Of a stretch of DNA of 64,000 nucleotides, positions 36,899-44,872 are shown one piece after another. The notes under the pieces are model-generated. The model did no database searches. It had not been told where the DNA came from and worked only from the letters and a program-made list of their open reading frames with translations. The stretch comes from CAYNWT01 sp964450955 (GTDB taxonomy: Bacteria > Planctomycetota > Planctomycetia > Planctomycetales > Planctomycetaceae). The position numbers and the translations under genes are program-made. Numbering within the stretch: position 1 is the first letter of the stretch; each line of letters begins with the position of its first letter. The stretch lies in contig CAYVFI010000001.1 of NCBI GenBank assembly GCA_964450955.1, forward strand, positions 186,001 to 250,000, read 5' to 3'.

Positions 36899-38827
36899 AT
36901 GACAACGCCCGCAAACAACCTCACCACCGACCAGCCAACACGCCGCGCATTGCACGCGATTGTATTGGCTCTGTTCGCCGGGTTTGCCGGTGCATTCGTT
37001 TTGCAGTCAGAGCCCCTGCAAAGTGCTAACGATCGTTCTCGTTGGAGCACAGTGTGGTCGCTGGTCGAACGCGGCACGTACCAAATCGACGACATCGACG
37101 CGCAGCCGGGTTGGCGAACAATCGATAAGGTCCGGCATCGCACATCGGACACAGAAGAATGGCACACGTACTCAACCAAACCGCCACTGACGCCGACACT
37201 GGTGGCGGGACTGTATTCTGTTATCCGCAGGACAACAGGTCTGACGCTGTTTAAGCAAACGCGGCAAACGACACGTGTCATCCTGTTAATCATCAACGTC
37301 CTGCCAATGCTGCTTGCGCTGTGGCTGTTTAGTCGGCTGTTGCTGCGACATTCCGACAACACGCCGGCTGGTGTGCTGGTGCTGGCAACGGCGTGTTTCG
37401 GAACGCTGCTCACCCCGTTCCTGACAACCTTCAACAATCACACCATCGCAGCGACAGGTGTGCTGTTGACACTTTGTTTTGCCGCAAAAATTCTAATCGA
37501 AGGTTCCCGCAGTTCATGGCACTTCGCGTTGTGTGGGTTCTTCGCCATGTGGACCTGTTGCAACGAACTCCCAGCCGCGCTGTTCGGGTTGCTGTTTTTT
37601 GCGATGCTGTTTCGGATCGATAAGAAAAGAACACTCACGGCGTTCGTACCCGCGGCACTTATTCCGCTGGCCGGGTTCTTCATAACCACCTACGCCGCCA
37701 CGGGTGGATGGAAGCCGTTCTACATGTACTACGGAACGGACAAGTACGTTTACACGACCGACGGAGTTCCCAGTTACTGGACCAACCCGCAGGGCCTGGA
37801 TGCGAATACCGAATCGCCGTTGATTTATCTGATGCACTGCGTAGTCGGACACCATGGCATACTGTCGCTAACGCCCGTATTCCTGTTGTCGCTTGCCAGC
37901 CTTTGCCGACCGAAGTCGTGGAAACATCCCGTTCGCCCGTTCCTGCTTCCCACCGTCGTCCTGACCGCCGCGGTCCTTGGCTTCTATCTGACACGGACGC
38001 AGAATTACAACTACGGGGGAACCTCTGCCGGCCTGCGATGGGCGTTTTGGCTGATCCCATTTTGGCTGGTTAGCATGGTGCCACTGGTCGAACATTGGTG
38101 GAACCGCAAACCGCTTCGCGTTGTCATCACGCTACTGTTCGCCGGGTCGGTTCTGTCAGCCAGCACAGCAGTTAGTAACCCGTGGCAACATCCGTGGCTC
38201 TATACACAAATGAAAGCACAGGGCTGGTTCGATTACTCCATCGCCCCCCCGAAATTAAGTCACAAGTTGCAGTCATGGATCTTCGACGTCCCGGAACTCG
38301 AACCGGGTGATAGCGTCACGGTGACCTACCAAACCAATCGTGTTCCGGCCGACATATATTCCCTGACAGCGACCAACGCGAACGGCGAAACCCGCCTGAC
38401 GGTGCACGCGCCAGGGCAGGGCGTTGACCAGTATCATGTGATCCTCAAACCACATGAGGTGCGGCGAGGAGCCAAGCCCGGCAACTACATTTTGGCTTCA
38501 GACCAGACCAGCCAGCGTCAGCGCGCGGCCGCAGTCCGATTCCTAAACGGGCTTCCCAGCGCGACGACGTTTGCAGGCCGGAACACGCGGTACTTAACGA
38601 CCCCGCTGCGGAACGAAGCGTTCGAATGCATCCACGCGTCTGCCACTGTGTTCCAATCCAGGCCTCAAAGTCGGAGGCACCGGTGTGACGTCTGGATAAG
38701 CCCGGATATCCCTTTCGGAGCGGTTCGAGTCCAAAGCAGTGTGGTCGATAATAAGACCGGCGGAATCCTGGATTGTCAGACGTGGACAGCCATTTCGGTC
38801 GACCGAAAGTCCGGGGGGAATGAATGA
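36899..38827 (+). CDS. Polytopic membrane protein, glycosyltransferase-like (GT-C type)
   Basis: 642 residues. About ten to eleven hydrophobic helices lie between residues 18 and 425. The first periplasmic loop has SANDRSRWSTVWSLVERGTY, an acidic loop like those of GT-C mannosyltransferases (ArnT/PMT), which I recall as conserved in planctomycete membrane proteins. The last 190 residues (about 440-640) form a soluble beta domain. A lipid-linked sugar donor is the likeliest substrate type, but no catalytic residue was verified. Confidence 0.75.
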   Translation: MTTPANNLTTDQPTRRALHAIVLALFAGFAGAFVLQSEPLQSANDRSRWSTVWSLVERGTYQIDDIDAQPGWRTIDKVRHRTSDTEEWHTYSTKPPLTPTLVAGLYSVIRRTTGLTLFKQTRQTTRVILLIINVLPMLLALWLFSRLLLRHSDNTPAGVLVLATACFGTLLTPFLTTFNNHTIAATGVLLTLCFAAKILIEGSRSSWHFALCGFFAMWTCCNELPAALFGLLFFAMLFRIDKKRTLTAFVPAALIPLAGFFITTYAATGGWKPFYMYYGTDKYVYTTDGVPSYWTNPQGLDANTESPLIYLMHCVVGHHGILSLTPVFLLSLASLCRPKSWKHPVRPFLLPTVVLTAAVLGFYLTRTQNYNYGGTSAGLRWAFWLIPFWLVSMVPLVEHWWNRKPLRVVITLLFAGSVLSASTAVSNPWQHPWLYTQMKAQGWFDYSIAPPKLSHKLQSWIFDVPELEPGDSVTVTYQTNRVPADIYSLTATNANGETRLTVHAPGQGVDQYHVILKPHEVRRGAKPGNYILASDQTSQRQRAAAVRFLNGLPSATTFAGRNTRYLTTPLRNEAFECIHASATVFQSRPQSRRHRCDVWISPDIPFGAVRVQSSVVDNKTGGILDCQTWTAISVDRKSGGNE

Positions 38828-38961
38828 TCCTTGACACCACACGCTGTTAGCGTGATCATCACAAATGTGCTGAGTTCGGGGCAGTTTGTTGCGGGACGAA
38901 CCGGATGAACAACGAGGTTCAGCCCCCCGTGACCAGAGTTAAAGAAAGGTAAGTCGAGTCT

Positions 38962-39315
38962 ATGTCAGATTCACGACGCATCGACATCAGCGAAGTCGGC
39001 GATGTCACAATCGCCAGGTTCATCGACAAGAAGATTCTGGACGAAACGAACATCGCCGAGATCGGCAATCAGCTGTTCGGCCTGGTCGATGAAGATGGGC
39101 GCAAGCGGATTATTTTGGACTTCACCGTCGTGGAGTACCTCTCGAGTGCGGCTCTTGGCAAGCTAATCACGATGGATAAAAAGGTTAAGGCTGCGAAAGG
39201 AAAGTTGCGGCTCGCCCAAATAAAACCAGAGATCATGGAAGTCTTTACGATCACACGTCTGGACAAAATTTTCGACATCGTCCCGACCACGGATGCAGCT
39301 CTGGAAGGTTTCTGA
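38962..39315 (+). CDS. STAS-domain anti-sigma factor antagonist
   Basis: 117 residues. It matches SpoIIAA/RsbV: the phosphorylatable Ser is in EYLSSAALGKLITM, and strands such as RKRIILDFTVV and LRLAQIKPEIMEVF are typical. It should be held inactive when phosphorylated by a Ser kinase and bind that kinase when dephosphorylated. The kinase candidate is the next gene, 61 bases downstream. Confidence 0.92.
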   Translation: MSDSRRIDISEVGDVTIARFIDKKILDETNIAEIGNQLFGLVDEDGRKRIILDFTVVEYLSSAALGKLITMDKKVKAAKGKLRLAQIKPEIMEVFTITRLDKIFDIVPTTDAALEGF

Positions 39316-39376
39316 TTCGGCACACTCGGCAACCCCGTCACTTCCCCGCCCCTTCGCGCGCGAAGAATCGTTTTCT

Positions 39377-39802
39377 ATGACAGCTCCTGAAAAGTTTGAA
39401 GTCGCTATCCCAAGCGACACAACGATCGCGCAGGAAGTTCAGGAGCGAATCGTGGCTGAGCTCGAAAGGCGTAATTACACATCACGAGACGTTTTCGGAA
39501 CGCGGCTGTCGCTGGAGGAAGCGATTACCAATGCAATCCGGCACGGCAACGGCAACGACAAGTCGCTGGAGGTCTTCATTCGGGTTGAGATCACCGACGA
39601 TATGATGCGTGTCGAGATTGAAGATCAGGGATCCGGTTTCACTCCTGCAGAAGTTCCAGACCCAACTTCCGACGAAAATCTCGAACTCGCGGGCGGTCGA
39701 GGTGTACTTTTGATGGAAGCGTACATGACGAAAGTCGAATACAACGCCAAGGGCAACAAAGTGCTTCTGGAGAAACAGCGAACGGTAGAACCTGCTGAGT
39801 AG
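39377..39802 (+). CDS. Anti-sigma serine kinase (RsbW/SpoIIAB-like HATPase)
   Basis: 141 residues from the ATG at 39377; the frame extends upstream into the STAS gene but without protein-like content. EEAITNAIRHGN is the N box, EDQGSGF the G1 box and GGRGVLLMEAYM the G2 region. Its C-terminus is strikingly similar to that of the receiver-HATPase protein at 24347-25237, including PDPTS before the G2 box. It probably phosphorylates the upstream STAS protein and binds a sigma factor. Confidence 0.92.
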   Translation: MTAPEKFEVAIPSDTTIAQEVQERIVAELERRNYTSRDVFGTRLSLEEAITNAIRHGNGNDKSLEVFIRVEITDDMMRVEIEDQGSGFTPAEVPDPTSDENLELAGGRGVLLMEAYMTKVEYNAKGNKVLLEKQRTVEPAE

Positions 39803-39887
39803 CAAGCTGAAAAAACCACGAAATACATCGCTTGCATCGCCCAAAAAAATTCGATATCAATCAGCAAGTGGCGATTGCCACCCACAC

Positions 39888-39960
<73 letters not shown>

Positions 39961-39991
39961 CTTGACCAGACTGGTCACGTATCCGAACCAC

Positions 39992-40039
39992 AAACCCTCG
40001 GTCGCAAATCCTTTTGCGGCCGAGGGTTTCGTCGTTTTT
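39992..40039 (+). terminator. Strong rho-independent terminator after tRNA-Asn
   Basis: AAACCCTCGGTCGCAAA pairs with TTTGCGGCCGAGGGTTT (one G-T pair) across a short loop, and TTTTT follows five bases later. It stands 31 bases after the tRNA. Confidence 0.85.
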
Positions 40040-40140
40040 GATTAGATAAAGAGCAATCCGGTTCGGGTCTCAATCTAGCTCAAAACTCGACCACTCATCC
40101 GAACCGCATGACGCTCGATGTATTCGGATTGCTTGATTTG

Positions 40141-42264
40141 CTATTTGCCGCCGAGTAACGCTGCAAAACTCGTGCGCGCGAACTGCAAACGCCCGGCACT
40201 TATCGCTCTTGCAATCGCATCAGCCTTCTCGCTTTGAACACCGGACCTGCGGGCTTTGAACAGCCGATTTACCAACGAGAGGTCTTGATGCCGGAATGCC
40301 GTCAGGACAGCCTCTCGCAGCATAGATTGGATGTTCTGCAAATCTCGATCTCCGAACTCACGACTTGGCTCGATCTGCGTTCCTTCGCCCCAGTCGTTCC
40401 ATGTTGCGATTTGGATGATGGGAGCGTTTGAGTTGAGAGCCTTCTTCAGCGTTTCCTTCAGAGTCCGGCCGTCGTTGTCGGCTAGTCGCGGGTAGCCTTC
40501 GCTGACCCCCGCTTGCTTGTAAATGTCATCGAAGCGGGGGAATGCAACGGGGATCGCTTTCGGCCATTGATTTGCTTGGACCAAGAAACGATCGACTTGT
40601 TGCATGCCGGCTTTGGGTGAGGGCCAGCCGAAGCCGCCGATGGCTCCTTTACGGCGGATGTCCTGACTGAAGTAGGCAACTGGTGATGCGAGTTGGGACA
40701 GGCACTGAGACCATTCGTCGTTCTTCAGCCCGGCGTGGCCGAATGACAACAAGACTGGTTTGCCGTTCAATCTGACGTAGCTTCCGGATTTGAACCAGTA
40801 CTTGCAGAGCCAGTTGATCTCATCGACAGCGTGCGAGACTCGGTCGGCTGCGGAGATTCGCTTGCCGTCGACCAAGGCGCGAATCGTCTGGTCTTCGTAG
40901 CAAATGACGAACTTCATCTTCAAACGCTCGCACTGCTCAAGTAGCCGCGTCGTGTTGCGATGCAGAATCGCGTAGTCGCGATAGTCGGTCAGTCCGTACC
41001 AATCGACAATCACGCCGTCGATACCCGCCAGTTTCATCAGGAGTAGATGATACTCCAGTACATCTGGATCGCCGGAATCGTACGGCCCGATGAGCGGTTG
41101 GAACTTAGAGGCAATCTCACGCTTTCCATCGACCTGTTTCTCTGGATCGAAATGATCCATCGTCCAATGCCAGCCCCAATGATCGCTAAAGGGCTTGGCT
41201 GTGTACCACGGCATGTAATGGGCGAGGATGAGTGGCCGGGCGACTTTCTCCGCGGATGATTGGAAGTCCTCGCCAGCTTGTTCGTTCTCCTTGGCCGCTA
41301 AGTGCTCGCGAAACCATTCGATGGCTAGTTGCTGAGCCTCGTCGCGTTTTTCGTTATAGATGCCGTAGTGCTTGATACCTTTGACGGTGATGATTTTCTT
41401 CACGCCAGTCGCTCGATCAAAAGCGGCAATGGCGTGATCCCTGTTGTCGAACAACTCTTCGTTCTCCGCAATGATGAATAGCTTCGCGCAATTCTCACAG
41501 CGGTCGATGTCTTCGATTGGAGCATACCGCATCAACTTCTCCCAAACTGGCTGGCCTGTCATGCCGCCGAACTTCGCGAATGGCTCGGGATAGCCAATCT
41601 CGCCTCGAGTTCGCGCTGTGCCCCGGCTGAATGTAACCTTGCGAAATTCTTGATTCTCGATGGCCCAACGTGCATCCATCGAAGCGACTTGACTGACAAA
41701 CGCTTTCACGCGAGGGTCACGAGCGGCGACATAGACGACGTGTCCGCCGGAAAAGGACGAGCCCCAGATTCCGATTCGACTCGCGTCACATAACTCTTCG
41801 GCTTGCACCCAATGCAGGGCGTTCTGAATGTCAGTTGTTTGGTCGATCGGATCCACCACACCGCGCACTTCTGCCACTTCCGCGACCAACTTTCCCTTTT
41901 GGTTCGTCGGTTTGGACTTAGCTACGAGACGAGCATCACTGTGGCCCCAGCCGCGATAATCAAACGTGACGACAAGAAATCCCTCACGTGCAAACGCGAC
42001 TGCGTCCGGGCGAAGGCCGGCGACGGTTCCTCCCCAGCCATGGCTCATGACGATCGTTGGCAACTTGCCTTGCGCGTTCCTGGGCGAAAACACTTCGGCC
42101 GACATGCGAGTTCCCTCGCTGATGATTGAGTCTGTGCGAAAGTTGATATCGGCAGGAGCATTGAACTGTTCACTGGTTTGAGCCGACGTGAGCGATCCCA
42201 AACCGACGACAGCAATGGCGATGGTCAATAGTTGCGTCATCAATTTCCCGTGTTGGAGTTTCAT
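40141..42264 (-). CDS. Secreted alpha/beta-hydrolase fused to a GH99/GH71-like domain
   Basis: 707 residues. A signal peptide (LLTIAIAVVGLGSLTSAQ) precedes an alpha/beta-hydrolase (about 35-330) with PTIVMSHGWGGTVAG, VVTFDYRGWGHSDARL and the nucleophile GSSFSGGH. The second half begins about 345 with PLILAHYMPWYTAKPF and has DGVIVDWYGLTDYRDYAI and WNDWGEGTQIEP, the landmark motifs of GH99/GH71-like glycan hydrolases. It may cleave a mannan- or glucan-type chain and an ester on it. It is the last gene of the minus-strand operon that starts at the sigma factor gene (gap of 5 bases). Confidence 0.85.
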   Translation of the reverse strand: MKLQHGKLMTQLLTIAIAVVGLGSLTSAQTSEQFNAPADINFRTDSIISEGTRMSAEVFSPRNAQGKLPTIVMSHGWGGTVAGLRPDAVAFAREGFLVVTFDYRGWGHSDARLVAKSKPTNQKGKLVAEVAEVRGVVDPIDQTTDIQNALHWVQAEELCDASRIGIWGSSFSGGHVVYVAARDPRVKAFVSQVASMDARWAIENQEFRKVTFSRGTARTRGEIGYPEPFAKFGGMTGQPVWEKLMRYAPIEDIDRCENCAKLFIIAENEELFDNRDHAIAAFDRATGVKKIITVKGIKHYGIYNEKRDEAQQLAIEWFREHLAAKENEQAGEDFQSSAEKVARPLILAHYMPWYTAKPFSDHWGWHWTMDHFDPEKQVDGKREIASKFQPLIGPYDSGDPDVLEYHLLLMKLAGIDGVIVDWYGLTDYRDYAILHRNTTRLLEQCERLKMKFVICYEDQTIRALVDGKRISAADRVSHAVDEINWLCKYWFKSGSYVRLNGKPVLLSFGHAGLKNDEWSQCLSQLASPVAYFSQDIRRKGAIGGFGWPSPKAGMQQVDRFLVQANQWPKAIPVAFPRFDDIYKQAGVSEGYPRLADNDGRTLKETLKKALNSNAPIIQIATWNDWGEGTQIEPSREFGDRDLQNIQSMLREAVLTAFRHQDLSLVNRLFKARRSGVQSEKADAIARAISAGRLQFARTSFAALLGGK

Positions 42265-42269
42265 CTCGT

Positions 42270-44585
42270 TTACTCGTTTCCTTTTCCCATGCGATCGACT
42301 TCATCTTCGCCGGGCAGTCCGAAAGAGATGAGCGAACCGGTCTCCTGTTGCTTCAGGAACATGACGCTGCCAGTTCCAACGTAAACGCGGCCTCGTGAGA
42401 TCGAAGGCCCGGTCCAGAGCGGTCCGGTTGGTAGTTCTCTCACGACCTGTCCGGTCTCTGAATTGAGAACAACCAATTTCTCCGAAACCGCAGGAGCGAA
42501 ACAGGCGATGCCACCGCCGATTGCAATTCCCGCCGCGACGGGATCTCCACCGGTGTAGAAGATGGAGCGAATCTTCGGTCGTTCGTGACGCCAACTTTCC
42601 GTGTTCAGATCGGTTGACAGACAAACCACGCGGCCAGCCTCCGGCGATGTCGGTTTCTTCGTGTTAAGAGAAAGCCAATCTAGCCCGTTGGTAAAGATGC
42701 TCGTTCCATCGGTGGCGCAGCCTGTCTGAATACCGCCTATCGCACTTGGCAAAGCAATCAATCGTGGATCACGTGGCGGCGACAGCGGATACTTCGGTTC
42801 CCCAGAGTACACGGGCGTTTGACAGACGATTTCGCCGTTGTCGGCTCGCATCACGTAGAAGCCACCATTCTTGCAGCCGGCGCCCACCACCGACGTTGTG
42901 TGGCCGTTAACCTCGATGTTGTAGACCTTCGGTGTGTCGCCGATGGAGCAGTCCTTGTACCGACCGGTCCTGGAGTCGTAGCCTGACATTGTGTGATTGA
43001 AAATGTCTCCGGCATTGACTTGCGTGACCCACTTTTCCTTGCCGGTCTCGACGTCAACGGCAATCACGGCTGCAGAGTACTCGGTGTACAGTCGCGGGTC
43101 GTCTTCGGTTGGTTGCCGCGGCGAGTTATGAACGTCTGTGCCGAAGAAGATCGTCCCAGTCGCCTCGTCGTAAGACGGAGTTGACCACACGGAACTCGTT
43201 GACGGCCCGTGCGTAAAAACGTGCTTGCCGTTGTCGTCTTCGATCGCGATCGGTTCTGGATACTCCTTCGGTTCGTCGCCGACTTCATATTTCCAGACGA
43301 CGTCGCCGCTGTCGGGATCGAACGCCACGACAAAGCCTCGGCCGGTGCAGCATTGGTATTCCGGATCAAGCGGATACGGATGTTCGTAGCCACCGCCGCC
43401 GACGATCACTTTGCCGTCAGCAAGGATCGCGGACGCGTTGAACGTATTGATCGTGTGATGATTTGGGAATCCTTCCTTTCGTGTATTCACTCGCCATTTT
43501 TCTTTGCCCGTCACACGATCGAGTGCAAAGAAGATCCCAGCCGAGTTACCGAAATAAACGGCTTTGTCCGTCACAAGTGCCGACGCGACCACTCCATCGC
43601 TACCCTCAATCCGGTTCACGCCGCCCTGCGGTAGCTCACGTGGAGCGTCGTTCTCCGGAATGCGGAAGACCCACGCCAGAGTGCCGTCGGGCTTGAGCTT
43701 GTAGAAGGCGGGAAATCTCGCAGTGCCAAAGTAGACATGCCCGTTCACAACGATCGGTGTGGCGTGAATCGCTCCGACTTTTTCGCTAGATCCCTTCCCC
43801 GGGAATCGCCATTTCTCTTTCAAGGTCGACGCATTGTCCGGAGAAAGCGAGTGCTCAGCGGAATTGGATCGCCAACCTTTGACGTCGTGATTGTAGCTGG
43901 ACCAATCCGCCGCCGAGATTCGCGGAAGTCCCTCGCGAATGGCCTCGATCTCAGCCTTAGTTCCTTCCCGCAAAACGGATCCCATGGCTTCGCGACTCGA
44001 CTTCAATTTCTCAATCAACATCGCATGAATGATTGTTCGAGAGGTTTGGATCTTCTGCTCATCGAAATCCAGACCGACGAGCGGAAAGATGACTTGATAG
44101 ATTCCCCGCACGGCCTCCCAATGTGCTCCCATGACATCGACGAGCGGCGTTCCATTCTTGTCAGTGACGTCGATGTCAGCACCTGATTCCAGCAGCAGTT
44201 CGACCGTTTCGGGATGGCCAAAGAAAGCAGCGTTGTAGAGCGGAGTCGTTTGCTCGTTGTTCTTTGCTTCCAAATCAGCGTCTGCTTTGATGAGCACTCT
44301 CACCACCTCCGTCCTGCCCATCACGCAAGCGGCAATGAGCGGAGTGCTGCCGTTTGCGGCGTTCTTCGATTCAGTGTCGGCTCCAGATTCGATCAAGCGT
44401 TTTACGCCCGCAACATTGCCCGCAGCCGCCGCACCAATGATGTCGCCTTCCGCCTTGTCTGTTGTCGAAATTGAGCTGTCGCTGCCTGACTCTTGGGCTC
44501 GGGTGCATCCGGCAGTTCCGCCAAGCACGAGTATGGAAAGCAGAAGCAGAGACAATGTACGGAAAAAAGAATGTCGAAGATTCAT
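42270..44585 (-). CDS. Lipoprotein with ankyrin repeats and PQQ-like propeller
   Basis: 771 residues. Lipoprotein signal MNLRHSFFRTLSLLLLSILV with lipobox GTAGC. Ankyrin repeats lie at about 48-150 (NGSTPLIAACVMGRTEVVRV, TTPLYNAAFFGHPETVELLL). A helical tail follows (YQVIFPLVGLDFDEQKI). From about 235 to 765 there is a PQQ-type propeller with blades such as LAWVFRIPENDAPREL, GKEKWRVNTRKEGFP and GKEKWVTQVNAGD. It resembles quinoprotein dehydrogenases, but no vicinal Cys pair or cytochrome domain was recognised. It sits 62 bases after the small membrane protein gene in the same operon. Confidence 0.85.
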   Translation of the reverse strand: MNLRHSFFRTLSLLLLSILVLGGTAGCTRAQESGSDSSISTTDKAEGDIIGAAAAGNVAGVKRLIESGADTESKNAANGSTPLIAACVMGRTEVVRVLIKADADLEAKNNEQTTPLYNAAFFGHPETVELLLESGADIDVTDKNGTPLVDVMGAHWEAVRGIYQVIFPLVGLDFDEQKIQTSRTIIHAMLIEKLKSSREAMGSVLREGTKAEIEAIREGLPRISAADWSSYNHDVKGWRSNSAEHSLSPDNASTLKEKWRFPGKGSSEKVGAIHATPIVVNGHVYFGTARFPAFYKLKPDGTLAWVFRIPENDAPRELPQGGVNRIEGSDGVVASALVTDKAVYFGNSAGIFFALDRVTGKEKWRVNTRKEGFPNHHTINTFNASAILADGKVIVGGGGYEHPYPLDPEYQCCTGRGFVVAFDPDSGDVVWKYEVGDEPKEYPEPIAIEDDNGKHVFTHGPSTSSVWSTPSYDEATGTIFFGTDVHNSPRQPTEDDPRLYTEYSAAVIAVDVETGKEKWVTQVNAGDIFNHTMSGYDSRTGRYKDCSIGDTPKVYNIEVNGHTTSVVGAGCKNGGFYVMRADNGEIVCQTPVYSGEPKYPLSPPRDPRLIALPSAIGGIQTGCATDGTSIFTNGLDWLSLNTKKPTSPEAGRVVCLSTDLNTESWRHERPKIRSIFYTGGDPVAAGIAIGGGIACFAPAVSEKLVVLNSETGQVVRELPTGPLWTGPSISRGRVYVGTGSVMFLKQQETGSLISFGLPGEDEVDRMGKGNE

Positions 44586-44647
44586 TGTAAGATTTCGTCT
44601 GGGGCCAAGTTGTCTATTGTCTGTTCAATGTGTGATCCAAGTGTTGC

Positions 44648-44863
44648 CTATTTCCAAATGATGCCCGACACCCACAATCCTCCAAGTACGATGAGGATGA
44701 GTCCCGCAACTTGGTAGAAGCGATGCACGGCATCGCCTTCACCCCACAGAATCCGTGAGCGAGCCACAAGAAGTTCGTACACAACAAACTTGCTCTTCAT
44801 CGTTCCGCAAATGAGCATGAAAAGCCCGATTGCTGCCATTAGTAAACCCCAACTTATATTCAT
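44648..44863 (-). CDS. Small two-helix membrane protein
   Basis: 71 residues: a helix at about 4-21 (ISWGLLMAAIGLFMLICG), a Lys/Arg/Glu-rich cytosolic or periplasmic loop, and a helix at 49-68. No family recognised. It stands 9 bases after the chimeric ankyrin-cytochrome gene and is probably part of its operon. Confidence 0.7.
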   Translation of the reverse strand: MNISWGLLMAAIGLFMLICGTMKSKFVVYELLVARSRILWGEGDAVHRFYQVAGLILIVLGGLWVSGIIWK

Positions 44864-44872
44864 CGCATTCCC

